Assembly: GCF_017908035.1 (NCBI RefSeq)
Contig: NZ_JAEQMU010000001.1
Coordinates: 496,001-560,000, forward strand
Source of the DNA: Sphingobacterium tabacisoli
GTDB taxonomy: Bacteria > Bacteroidota > Bacteroidia > Sphingobacteriales > Sphingobacteriaceae
Length of the DNA stretch: 64,000 nt
Reading direction: 5' to 3'
The notes below the pieces were generated by a model. The model saw only the letters and a list, made by a program, of their open reading frames with translations, ran no database searches and was not told where the DNA came from. This document shows, in pieces, positions 1 through 8,379 of this stretch. Position numbers and translations under genes: made by a program. Numbering within the stretch: position 1 is the stretch's first letter; the number at the start of each line of letters is the position of its first letter.

Positions 1-882
1 TTGCTCGTCGCCTTTAGTTATTTCGAATAGTACAGTAAGGGTAGCGCTTAACGAAAAACTACGGAGCTTCCCTGTAAGTGCTTTTTCGACAAGGGTATAG
101 CGTTGAGCAAAGCGCTCGTCCATAGGAATATTGGTAAGGTTATCCAGTTGGCCCAAACGGTTCATTTCCTTGAGGTGTAGGTACAGCGGATAGGTTCCTC
201 TCATAAATATGTTGTACGCCTCGTTGTCCAGCCAGTCTGCGTTATATTCAAAAGTCTTGTCAAGATGCCAGAAGCCCTTAGGAACGACCGTAGAAAGTGG
301 TTTTTGGAATCCTTGGCTGTAGAGTACCGGGGCCATAACTTCTGAGTTTAGTTTCTGATACTTGAGGGTGATGGAAGCCTCTTTGTAAAAACCAGGAGTT
401 ACCTTTTTCTTATTGGCCTCGAGAATATCTATCGATCGCTGGTCTATACCGCGTCCTAATGCGTAGAATTCTTCAGGCGAAAGCTTGGTAGCATCTGCAG
501 CTCGCTGGGCTTTGATATACTCCGTCATATAGGTATGCAGTACTTTATTGTTCTCTGCGCCATTGCCCCAAAAGGTAGTATTTTGGTCAAAATCGGTTTT
601 TACGGTCAGTTTGTTTCCTTTATCTATAAACAGGAGATGGTTGCCTTTTATAGGAGAGTCTACACCGATCACAATCTGTTTAGGAAATTTTCCGGAGAAA
701 TCAAATGTGAAATCTCCCTGCTGGTTTTTGTGTAGAAATTCGGTTTCTCCATCGACGGAAATCCATATCGAATCTATTTTGAGTGGTTTGATATCTACAA
801 TGAGCTGTGCATCTTTTGTCTGTGCTATTGTCGTTAGAACGGTTGTTAGGCAGAAAAGTGCCAATATAATCGATTTTTTCAT
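1..882 (-). CDS. Thioredoxin-like/DUF4369-type exported protein of module A (C-terminus outside window)
   Basis: Reading frame open from the ATG at 882-880 to the window edge, 294 codons with no stop. The N-terminus has a signal peptide (MKKSIILALFCLTTVLTTIAQ), followed by a beta-rich stretch and a helical region, the layout of the module B protein at 23247-24740 before its TlpA thioredoxin domain. The CxxC redox motif would lie beyond base 1, so the thioredoxin assignment rests on layout and position, not on seen catalytic residues. It starts 21 bp after the SusD stop (904), so it is probably the last visible gene of the sigma/FecR/SusC/SusD operon. Likely periplasmic. Role inferred: redox or folding support linked to the uptake system; the substrate is unknown. 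Confidence 0.7.
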   Translation of the reverse strand, partial: MKKSIILALFCLTTVLTTIAQTKDAQLIVDIKPLKIDSIWISVDGETEFLHKNQQGDFTFDFSGKFPKQIVIGVDSPIKGNHLLFIDKGNKLTVKTDFDQNTTFWGNGAENNKVLHTYMTEYIKAQRAADATKLSPEEFYALGRGIDQRSIDILEANKKKVTPGFYKEASITLKYQKLNSEVMAPVLYSQGFQKPLSTVVPKGFWHLDKTFEYNADWLDNEAYNIFMRGTYPLYLHLKEMNRLGQLDNLTNIPMDERFAQRYTLVEKALTGKLRSFSLSATLTVLFEITKGDEQ

Positions 883-903
883 TTTGTAAGTTTTGATTTT
901 TAT

Positions 904-2358
904 TTATGGATTCTGTTGCATCTCTGGATTGGCGGCCATGATATACTGTGGAAAGCGGAACGTCAACCGTTCAGGCTTCAGGGTGTAGACCTCTACGACC
1001 GCACCGGAATCGTTGTACAGGGTGTGTGTCTGCCCTACGGTATGCTTGTAGATCGGATCTACGGACAAGCGGCGCATATCAAACCAGCGCTCGCCATGGA
1101 GTGCAAATTCGCGGATGCGTTCCTGAAAGATAAACTCGGTGAGTGCTACTTGATCGCTTGCAATGTGAGCAGGTACAGGAGCATCTGCCATAGGCATGCG
1201 TTTGCTACGGAATGCTGTGAGAACCTGAACGGCGGCGGTAGTATTGCCTAATCTTGACAGGCATTCGGCCTGTAACAGATAGATGTCTGCTAAGCTTATG
1301 CCCATTTCGCTATAGGTTTTGCCCTGTCCACGACGCATCCCTAAAGGGTACACTTTGTCAAATTCGCCAAATGGATTGACTGATGAAAAATGGAGACGGG
1401 TATCCGTCTGCCCGTACAGTGCCGCAGTCTGCGGTGCCATTACCAACGCGGATACGAAATAGCTGTAGTACGTAGGCGAATAACGTAAGAGCACAATCTC
1501 CCGATGTTGTCTCGGTGTGGTACGCAGTGGACCGAAATAGGGATTGATCGGGAAATAGATACCGCCAGGTGCAAATTCTACATTGAGGTCATAGAGATCC
1601 GCTCTTCCGGTCTGTGTCAGTTTTGTCAAGGCTGATTCGAGCAGGACAAGGGCCTGATCGAAGGTACCCATGCTGACATAGACTTTAGCTAATAGGGCTT
1701 CGGCTGCAGGTTGCGACATCCGGCTTGTGGCTACTGCGACATTGGGCAACAATGGAATGGCCGTCTTGAGATCTTCAATGATGCTCTCATAGGTCGCCTG
1801 TACGGTAGCGCGCTCGAAGCTGGTATTGGTGACATTGGCCTCGGTCGCTAAGTAAGCTGCTAGGTCAGTTCCTGCCGTGGAGGCCTGATAAGGCTTACCA
1901 TAGTAGTTGGCCAATATGAAATTGCACCAGGCTCGTCCAGCCAGGGCTTCGGCCCGTAGGGCCTGCTTCTGTTTTTCACTACCGCCCTGTGAAGCCATTA
2001 CTTCATTGATGACCTTGTTATAGATGTAGATCTGCTTGACGAGATAGGTGAGCTCTACGGTCTTGTCACTGGATTGGTAGATGTCATCCTTCCATCTAAA
2101 GGCATTTTGATGAGGTAGCGATACCGATGGGAAATAGCTGGAGGAAGCGGCTACTTCGTCCGACATGACGATATGCGATACCGATGATATCACTGAAAGC
2201 GTGGGATCATTGAGCATGAGGTCATAGTCTGCTGTTTTCTGTGCAATGAGGTAGCCTTTCGGATCGATCTCTAAAAAATCCTTCGAACAGCTTGCTGTAG
2301 TCAAGCCTATCAAAATCAGGCTCACAAATGGGACGAGATGTTTTCTTAAATTGTACAT
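904..2358 (-). CDS. SusD/RagB-family outer-membrane lipoprotein (module A)
   Basis: 484 aa. Lipoprotein signal with the lipobox TTASC around residue 24 (MYNLRKHLVPFVSLILIGLT then C), so it should be anchored at the outer membrane. The early segment FLEIDPKG is the usual SusD N-terminal signature, the middle is TPR-like helical, and the C-terminus contains the family pattern RIREFALHGERWFDMRRL. SusD proteins form the surface lid that captures ligand for the SusC channel. The gene starts 11 bp after the SusC stop (2370), so the two are translationally coupled partners. The ligand cannot be inferred: no glycoside hydrolase or lyase lies in this operon. Confidence 0.93.
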   Translation of the reverse strand: MYNLRKHLVPFVSLILIGLTTASCSKDFLEIDPKGYLIAQKTADYDLMLNDPTLSVISSVSHIVMSDEVAASSSYFPSVSLPHQNAFRWKDDIYQSSDKTVELTYLVKQIYIYNKVINEVMASQGGSEKQKQALRAEALAGRAWCNFILANYYGKPYQASTAGTDLAAYLATEANVTNTSFERATVQATYESIIEDLKTAIPLLPNVAVATSRMSQPAAEALLAKVYVSMGTFDQALVLLESALTKLTQTGRADLYDLNVEFAPGGIYFPINPYFGPLRTTPRQHREIVLLRYSPTYYSYFVSALVMAPQTAALYGQTDTRLHFSSVNPFGEFDKVYPLGMRRGQGKTYSEMGISLADIYLLQAECLSRLGNTTAAVQVLTAFRSKRMPMADAPVPAHIASDQVALTEFIFQERIREFALHGERWFDMRRLSVDPIYKHTVGQTHTLYNDSGAVVEVYTLKPERLTFRFPQYIMAANPEMQQNP

Positions 2359-2369
2359 GATCTTCCGTG

Positions 2370-5300
2370 TTATAAGGTTAAATGTGCGCCTATGGTGAAT
2401 GTTCCCTGATTAATCGGCATCGCGCTGGAATAGCGGTAGCGTGCATCATGAAATTCGGGATCTATTCCGTCTTTGTTTGCCTTCCATAGCATCAGATTGG
2501 AAACCTGAAAACGGAAGGAAAGCCCTTCTGCCTTGATGCGCTTTAACCATTCTGTAGGTAAGGCGTAGGATAGGGTAATGTCACGTAGCTTGACGAAGGA
2601 GGCATCGGCTATATTCTGATTTCCATAGATATAGTAGTCGATGTAGCGCCTGCTAAGGGATATCCCTGAATTGGCTACAAAGGAAGGGATATCAGTATTC
2701 AGTTCGTCGCCTGCTTCTTTCCATCGTTGCGCAAAGTCTGCATGATAGTTGCCTGCCTGCAGGCTTTGGTTAGCGATTAATCCATTGCCCGAATAGGTAC
2801 GGTTGATATCCTTGAAGAATACATGCCCAAGATGGTATACCATGTTCAGATTTAAAGACCAGGATTTGTACTGAAACATATTGGAAAGTCCTCCGGTCCA
2901 AGGAGCCTGGTATACGCCCATGTATAACATGTCTTCGGGTTTGTTGTCGAATTCTAGTTTGGTGATACTGCCATCAGCTTTTTTGATCTGGGGATCGCCT
3001 AGGTGATCGAGACCGGCATAGTTGTACGCAAATAGGCCAAATGCGGGATGATTGGCAATATACTCCTGTTCGAGTACTTGTCTTCCTGTAGTAATCGGTG
3101 TTACTAGAGCACCCAATTCGGTAATCTTGTTTTTGTTATAAGCCATGGTGAGTATACTGGTCCAAGTGAAGTCCTGCTGTATGATATTTTTACTGCTTAG
3201 GCTTAGCTCGATACCTTTGTTGCTTAGATTGCCGACATTGCCATTGATATACTCGACACCTGCCAACGGATTGACAGGAAGTAATCCCAGTAGGTTGGAA
3301 GTCCGCTTTTCGTAGAGATCTAATGCGCCGGATAGGCGGTTCTTCAGGAAAGCGAAATCGACCCCTATATTATAGTTTTGGGTGCTCTCCCAGGTGAGGT
3401 AAGGATTGCTCAGCGTAGAGATAACGATGGCCTGACCTCCTGGCGCACTGACCGTATAGTAGGGTTTAAAGATATCTTTGGATGACGCAAATCCTGGCTT
3501 GGGCGCTATTCCGGTGATGCCGTAAGTAGCCCGTAGGGCCAAGGCGGAGATGGTCTCCTGTAATGGTGCCATCCATGCTTCGCGGTTGATATCCCATTTG
3601 ACGCCTACACTCCATACGGGTTTGTTCTGTGCAGAGCGACTTACACCAAATAGGTTGCTCTGGTCGTTACGCCAACTGGCATTGAGGGTATACTTGCGAT
3701 CCAGCGTATACGCTGCGTTGGCGTAGTAGGAAAGAAAGCGGGTACGTGGTACGCTTTCAAACTCCTCAAAATATTCCTGTTCGAGCAGTGAGCCCCGGTC
3801 ATCTCTTGGTAGTATCGGATTTGCAGGGCCAGTGAGTGCCAAGCTGTGATAGTCTATCTTTGCGGAGGTCTGCAGGTCGATATCGTATCCATATACCAGA
3901 CTGTGGTTATTGATCGTGCGGAGCTGCTGTGCCTCATGTCCTAATAGTGCCGTGAGCTGATGACGGCCGGATTCGGATTGGTAGTCGTAGGCCAGTTGAT
4001 TGCGCACGACCCAATTTTCCTGTTGCGCATGATCGATTAGGTACTCGCCACCGCTGTTGGGTAAATGACGGCGTATGGTGCCATCGGACTCCTGCTCCGA
4101 AAAATTAGCGGTATTGATGCGCTGCTGATAGCCGGTATGGTCCATATACCGTTGGGAACGCCGATTGCCACGGATGTATCCATAGAAACCTTCGAAACGG
4201 AGTCCCTTATATAATTTGGCGTTGAGACCGGCGTGGAAGCGACCAGAAAAATTATTGCGTTTGTGGAATCCGCTCTTGACATCGTCCAGTGGGTTATAGT
4301 TGAGATCTAACTCGGTCAGCGATTCGTAATGACCCCGCTGGGCTTCGCTGAGATATCCCAGATAAGGCATGGCAAGGTTCTGACCGCCAACGTCCCTGAA
4401 TAACTGGTAAGGTATAAAGCGGTTGTCTACAGACTTGCTATTGTCCGCCCCAGTGGTCTGATAGTTCAGATCGGCAATGAGGTAGGCACTGAGACTTTTG
4501 TTGAGCACAAAGTCCTGACGGGTGTTCAACTTGAAGGTCTGATCTGTGTTGCCAGGGGTATAGTCCTGTGCGTTGGTAAAAGATAAGGAGTTGTAAAAGT
4601 TATGCTTAGGCCCACCACCGGATACCGATAGGTTGTGGTTGGTCAGGACCGCGGGTCTATACCAAAGGGAACCGATCTGTCCAAGGTTGTCCAGGCGTGC
4701 GAGACTGTCTAGTTTACGATCGCCTTCTTGTGAGCTGAGCACCCCACGGTCGATGTCGTAGAGGATCTGTCTATCAGGAGCGATACCTACAGCGACGGAC
4801 GAAGGCTGATAGATGGATGCAGTAGCATAAGGAAAGCTGATAGGATCAAAGGTCTCCCGTGAGGCCTGTATGTACTGGGCACTGTTTAATACGGGGAAAT
4901 AATCGTACTGTGGCTTGCCCTGTATGTTGACAAAGCCATCGTAGCTTACTTTTGTACGTCCTTCGCTACCTCGTTTGGTGGTGATTACAATGACTCCGTT
5001 GGAAGCACGGGCTCCCCAGATTGAACTGGCTGTGGCATCCTTCAGGACGGTGATGTCTGCGACATCCTGTGGGTTGATGGAATTGATATTGGCCATATCC
5101 ATCGGCATACCATCTACAACGACCAGAGGGTTTTTGTCCGAATTGAGGGTGTTGAGACCGCGTATCAAAAATGGAGTGCGGTCTTCTTCTTGCCCTATAG
5201 GGGCATTGTTGATCGCTAATCCTGGAATCAGGCCATCCATACGTTGAAGCACGTTCATACTTGACGAGCGGTCGGCTATCGTAGCCATATCCGGTTTGGA

Positions 5301-6002
5301 AGCAGAACCTGCACTACGCTCTTTGGATAATGTCTGATACCCAGTGCTCACGTATACTTCTTGTATCGCACTATCATCCGGTTTCAATTTGATAGTGCCG
5401 AGGTCGGCTTTGACCTCAAAGGACTGAGGTTCATAACCGAGGTAGCTGACCGTGACAATGCTATGTGTATCGACGTCTTTGAGCTGGAATGCGCCGTCCG
5501 CATCAGTGATAGCAGCGGTCTTACGACCGACCATGACTACAGCAAATTCACCTGTTTTCTCATCTGCCTTGGTGTGTTGTACAACGATGCTGACCGTGGC
5601 TCCCCGTAGAGCTTTGCCTGATTCGTTAACCACTTTTCCTTTGATATCGATGTCTTTTTGGGACGGTTGCGCCGGAACGTCCGCCTTGCTCTGCCGGGGT
5701 TTGATACGTATGGTCTTGCCTTCTATACGGTAATCTAGAGGTTGGGACTTAAATATCATGGAGAGACTCTCTTCTATCGATTTATTCTTTAATTCGACGG
5801 TTACACTATTGGCAGTCTTCAACGCATCGCTGTCTACTAAAAAGGCATAGCCGGTTTGCTTTCGGAGATTTTGAAGAACGCTCCCCAAATGGCTGTTTCT
5901 GGCAGATAGGGTTACCTGAGAAAAGCCATTGGACAGTGCTGTGAAGCTAAAAAATAAGCTAAAAAATACGGTTAACTTCATAACAAGGACATATTTTAAC
6001 AT
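2370..6002 (-). CDS. SusC/RagA TonB-dependent receptor with STN signalling domain (module A)
   Basis: 1210 aa. Order of domains: signal peptide (a second ATG at 5981 gives MKLTVFFSLFFSFTALSNG and may be the real start), STN domain at about 30-100, carboxypeptidase-D regulatory-like repeat at about 118-205, plug with the SusC patterns NPLVVVDGMPM and SNGVIVITTKRG near 290-345, then a 22-strand-type barrel ending in GTFTIGAHLTL. The STN domain marks it as a transducer that signals to FecR and the ECF sigma upstream. An odd insertion of about 20 residues (QHTKADEKTGEFAVVMVGRK) interrupts the regulatory-like domain. It forms the energised outer-membrane channel with the following SusD. Substrate unknown. 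Confidence 0.95.
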   Translation of the reverse strand: MLKYVLVMKLTVFFSLFFSFTALSNGFSQVTLSARNSHLGSVLQNLRKQTGYAFLVDSDALKTANSVTVELKNKSIEESLSMIFKSQPLDYRIEGKTIRIKPRQSKADVPAQPSQKDIDIKGKVVNESGKALRGATVSIVVQHTKADEKTGEFAVVMVGRKTAAITDADGAFQLKDVDTHSIVTVSYLGYEPQSFEVKADLGTIKLKPDDSAIQEVYVSTGYQTLSKERSAGSASKPDMATIADRSSSMNVLQRMDGLIPGLAINNAPIGQEEDRTPFLIRGLNTLNSDKNPLVVVDGMPMDMANINSINPQDVADITVLKDATASSIWGARASNGVIVITTKRGSEGRTKVSYDGFVNIQGKPQYDYFPVLNSAQYIQASRETFDPISFPYATASIYQPSSVAVGIAPDRQILYDIDRGVLSSQEGDRKLDSLARLDNLGQIGSLWYRPAVLTNHNLSVSGGGPKHNFYNSLSFTNAQDYTPGNTDQTFKLNTRQDFVLNKSLSAYLIADLNYQTTGADNSKSVDNRFIPYQLFRDVGGQNLAMPYLGYLSEAQRGHYESLTELDLNYNPLDDVKSGFHKRNNFSGRFHAGLNAKLYKGLRFEGFYGYIRGNRRSQRYMDHTGYQQRINTANFSEQESDGTIRRHLPNSGGEYLIDHAQQENWVVRNQLAYDYQSESGRHQLTALLGHEAQQLRTINNHSLVYGYDIDLQTSAKIDYHSLALTGPANPILPRDDRGSLLEQEYFEEFESVPRTRFLSYYANAAYTLDRKYTLNASWRNDQSNLFGVSRSAQNKPVWSVGVKWDINREAWMAPLQETISALALRATYGITGIAPKPGFASSKDIFKPYYTVSAPGGQAIVISTLSNPYLTWESTQNYNIGVDFAFLKNRLSGALDLYEKRTSNLLGLLPVNPLAGVEYINGNVGNLSNKGIELSLSSKNIIQQDFTWTSILTMAYNKNKITELGALVTPITTGRQVLEQEYIANHPAFGLFAYNYAGLDHLGDPQIKKADGSITKLEFDNKPEDMLYMGVYQAPWTGGLSNMFQYKSWSLNLNMVYHLGHVFFKDINRTYSGNGLIANQSLQAGNYHADFAQRWKEAGDELNTDIPSFVANSGISLSRRYIDYYIYGNQNIADASFVKLRDITLSYALPTEWLKRIKAEGLSFRFQVSNLMLWKANKDGIDPEFHDARYRYSSAMPINQGTFTIGAHLTL

Positions 6003-6075
6003 ATATTTGTTTTGTTAAGATGGTTAGAACTTAAATTACTTCATTTATAAATTTGGTTTATAGCCTTAACATTCG

Positions 6076-6100
6076 CCGGGAGTGTGGGTAGCACTTCCGG
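6076..6100. promoter_or_regulatory. Conserved hairpin between fecR and susC (module A copy)
   Basis: Nine-base arms at 6076-6084 and 6092-6100 around a 7-base loop (TGGGTAG). On the plus strand it is followed by TTTTT, so it resembles a terminator for antisense transcription running toward fecR. The same loop and inner stem recur between fecR and susC of module B (29806-29830), while the two outer pairs change together. It lies 74 bp before the susC start and just after the fecR stop. Function not known. Confidence 0.5.
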
Positions 6101-6118
6101 TTTTTGGCTTTTAATAGA

Positions 6119-7327
6119 TTAGTTATTTATCAATAAAAGCCTCCTTTCTTCTTTAGTGGTTTCATCTTTAATAAGTTTGAATCGGTAACCGCTGATATCG
6201 GATAATACTTTAAGCACTTCGGATAAGGGGAGGTCTTTCGGTATCTCGCCGTAGAGCTCATTATTCGGGATGGTATGTATGTCGATGTTGAAATTGTACC
6301 AACGGCTTAGTTCTAATAGGATGGTCTGTAGGCCGGTATGGTGAAAGACAAATATATTCTCTTTCCAGGCAATAGCATCTTCGGTAGAAGCGGTACTGAC
6401 TTTCAATTGCCCTGATGAAGATAAGGTCGATTGTTGTCCCGGTTTTAACAGGGCGCTGGATGCCTGTGCCGCTGTATTGATAACACGTACGCTACCTTCT
6501 AGCAAGGTGGTCGTAATCAGTGGCTCGTCCGTATAGGCTTTAACATTGAAATGGGTACCCAGTACGGATACTTCCTGTACGCTACTGGCTACTTTAAAGG
6601 TGCTGTTAGACTGATGGGCTACTTCAAAGTAAGCTTCTCCGTCAAGCTGTACGCGGCGCTCCTGTCCGTTGAATCTGGCTGGATAGCGCAGTGTAGAGGC
6701 CGCGTTAAGCCATACCTTGGTGCCGTCGGATAGGGTAAGTTCGTATCTGCCTCCTTTTGGGGTATGTAGGGTCAAGGTCTGGCTCTCTTCTGGTCTCGAT
6801 AAGATGGGGCTGCCGTCTTTGTATGTAATGGATTCTCCGTTCATAACGATCCCCGTCTCCTGTTCGCTAAGATCGATCGATTGACCGTTTTCTAAGGTAA
6901 GTATGGCTCTATTAGTGCCCGCCGGCAGGTCTGCAATCTCGGTCTGCGCTATCTCATTCTGCTGTTGCGTATCCGGCTGCCGAAGCAGTATGTAGTAGGT
7001 GCCTAATGATAGTAACAGTACTGCCGCCGCGGCTGTTGTTATTTTCTGGAAGAGCTGTCTTAGATTTTTATTTTTTGGCTGTTGCTCAAGTTCATTCTGT
7101 ATTTTATCTGAAGTTTTTCTCCATACGGACGCCTTATCAACGTGCTGATAGTCCTGCATTTTTTGTTGCAGGATATCTTGTTGGTAAGTGCTGTCAAAAT
7201 GCGCCCGGTTGTCCGCTTTTGACGTCAGCCATTTTTGAAGTTCTTGTTCTTCTATATCACTAATGGTACCCCGTAAATGGGCATTAATAAGATATGAAAT
7301 GCGTAAGGCGGTTTCTATGGTCTCCAT
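6119..7327 (-). CDS. FecR-family anti-sigma factor (module A)
   Basis: 402 aa. A cytoplasmic N-terminal part (1-95), one membrane segment at about 96-114 (TTAAAAVLLLSLGTYYIL), then the periplasmic FecR domain with the typical LSDGTKVWLNAAS and LDGEAYFEVAH patterns near 205-240, and a C-terminal DUF4974-like domain at about 325-395. In the FecR family the cytoplasmic part holds or activates the cognate ECF sigma and the periplasmic part contacts the STN domain of the receptor. The gene lies between its sigma (7414-8016) and its receptor (2370-6002), on the same strand. The C-terminus is basic and short after the DUF4974 part. Confidence 0.93.
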   Translation of the reverse strand: METIETALRISYLINAHLRGTISDIEEQELQKWLTSKADNRAHFDSTYQQDILQQKMQDYQHVDKASVWRKTSDKIQNELEQQPKNKNLRQLFQKITTAAAAVLLLSLGTYYILLRQPDTQQQNEIAQTEIADLPAGTNRAILTLENGQSIDLSEQETGIVMNGESITYKDGSPILSRPEESQTLTLHTPKGGRYELTLSDGTKVWLNAASTLRYPARFNGQERRVQLDGEAYFEVAHQSNSTFKVASSVQEVSVLGTHFNVKAYTDEPLITTTLLEGSVRVINTAAQASSALLKPGQQSTLSSSGQLKVSTASTEDAIAWKENIFVFHHTGLQTILLELSRWYNFNIDIHTIPNNELYGEIPKDLPLSEVLKVLSDISGYRFKLIKDETTKEERRLLLINN

Positions 7328-7413
7328 GTGGCAAAAAATATAGTCTTCTTACTTATAGAAACACCAAAGGAGGTACAAACGCTCGAAAGTATTTTGTTTT
7401 TTTTGAAAATAAT

Positions 7414-8016
7414 TTAAGATGCATCGATCAAGAAGAGGAAGGCAAGCAAAATAAGGGAAGAAACTCCTTTTTTGAGCAATTGGGTTTTGAGGAGTTCAAT
7501 TGCCCGCGCCTTGTGGCCACGTACAGTCTTGTCAGATATTCCTAAAATAGCTGCAATCTCGTCCGTTTTCTTGTTGTCGATATAGATCAGTTTGAATACT
7601 GCTCTGCATTTTTCAGGAAGTGATTCGATTTCGTCATCCAGTAGACTGAGGACCTCTGTCTCAATAATCTGGTAAAGGATGGTGTCTTCAGAACTTTCCA
7701 GTTGGGATAGATATAATTCCTGGGCCGAATTTCTCCGTTTTAAATTACGTAAATGATTTAAGCAGGCATTGCGACAGCTGATGTATAGAAAAGCCTTGAT
7801 GTTTTGTAAAGTCTTAAATGTGGCACGTTGTTGCCATAACTTGTACATACAGTCGGCGACGATGTCTTCGGCCTGCAGTGCATCCTGTGTAATCGGGGTA
7901 GCAAAATAACAAAGGGATCGGTAGTGTATATCAAAGATATGGGCAAAGGATTTTTCATCTCCATTTTTGAAGGATTCGAAAAGATGCTCTTGGTCTTTGA
8001 GTGTCACTTGGGTCAT
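7414..8016 (-). CDS. ECF-type sigma-70 factor (module A)
   Basis: 200 aa. Sigma region 2 spans about 20-85 (AHIFDIHYRSL, then QAEDIVADCMYKLW, the -10-binding part) and region 4 about 130-180 (LPEKCRAVFKL, then helix-turn-helix DEIAAILGISDKTVRGHKAR). No region 3, as expected for ECF factors of the FecI-like Bacteroidota type. It should direct RNA polymerase to the SusC/SusD promoter when the receptor signals through FecR at 6119-7327. The protein ends in a hydrophobic tail (SSLILLAFLFLIDAS); the sigma factors of modules B and C also end in hydrophobic residues. No TAnnTTTG element was found directly upstream. Confidence 0.94.
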   Translation of the reverse strand: MTQVTLKDQEHLFESFKNGDEKSFAHIFDIHYRSLCYFATPITQDALQAEDIVADCMYKLWQQRATFKTLQNIKAFLYISCRNACLNHLRNLKRRNSAQELYLSQLESSEDTILYQIIETEVLSLLDDEIESLPEKCRAVFKLIYIDNKKTDEIAAILGISDKTVRGHKARAIELLKTQLLKKGVSSLILLAFLFLIDAS

Positions 8017-8287
8017 TTTAACGTCTGTTTGAAAATAGCGGGGTGAATATACATATTAATTTTAAAATGGAGTTTTTATTGTGCTTTTAGGGGGAATAAG
8101 ATGAGGGGTATGACAATTTGCCCTAAGGTGTATCAAGGTGCATTCGTCTAATGACTGGCTTTAAGCCTTGAATGTATATATGCTTGAAACTGAAATTTGA
8201 AAAGACCTATAGTTTCTTTTTTCTATTCTATAAGTTTTTTTGCAGGGAAATCCGGTCACCCAAGATCAGGAATGTATAATAATTTGT

Positions 8288-8302
8288 TGCAATATTGTTG
8301 CA
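8288..8302. promoter_or_regulatory. Fur-family-type 7-1-7 palindrome, copy 1
   Basis: TGCAATATTGTTGCA: two 7-mers around a central T, matching as inverted repeats at 6 of 7 positions. Its right half covers the likely -33 TTG at 8298-8300. Fur, Zur and related metalloregulators bind 7-1-7 boxes of this shape, but the bases differ from the enterobacterial Fur box, so the regulator is inferred only from architecture. Confidence 0.5.
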
Positions 8303-8327
8303 TTTGATTTTATTGTTTTTACATTTG
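8298..8327 (+). promoter_or_regulatory. Bacteroidota-type promoter of the receptor operon
   Basis: A -7 element TACATTTG at 8320-8327 matches TAnnTTTG exactly, with TTG at 8298-8300 and a 19-bp spacer. Both core elements touch the two palindromes, so a bound repressor would block polymerase. The transcript would start near 8335, giving a leader of about 45 nt before the ATG at 8380. Confidence 0.55.
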
Positions 8328-8340
8328 CAATATTGTTGCA
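8326..8340. promoter_or_regulatory. Fur-family-type 7-1-7 palindrome, copy 2
   Basis: Second identical TGCAATATTGTTGCA, 38 bp centre to centre from copy 1. Identity between copies extends on both sides to 21 bases (8287-8307 and 8325-8345). It overlaps the end of the -7 element and the expected transcription start. Confidence 0.5.
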
Positions 8341-8379
8341 TTTGAAGAAAAGAAGATCAAATACTTTATTTATACAACT

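Larger units (their letters stand above)
8017..8379. promoter_or_regulatory. Divergent intergenic region between module A sigma gene and the receptor operon
   Basis: 363 bp without a gene. It holds the upstream control sequence of the minus-strand sigma gene and, at its right end, the promoter and two tandem palindromes of the plus-strand operon, listed separately. The left two-thirds is AT-rich and shows no other clear element. Confidence 0.6.

Noticed and set aside
904..8016. Naming module A as ferric citrate or siderophore uptake because of FecI/FecR
   Set aside because: In Bacteroidota FecI/FecR pairs regulate many SusC/D systems; nothing in the operon points to iron.
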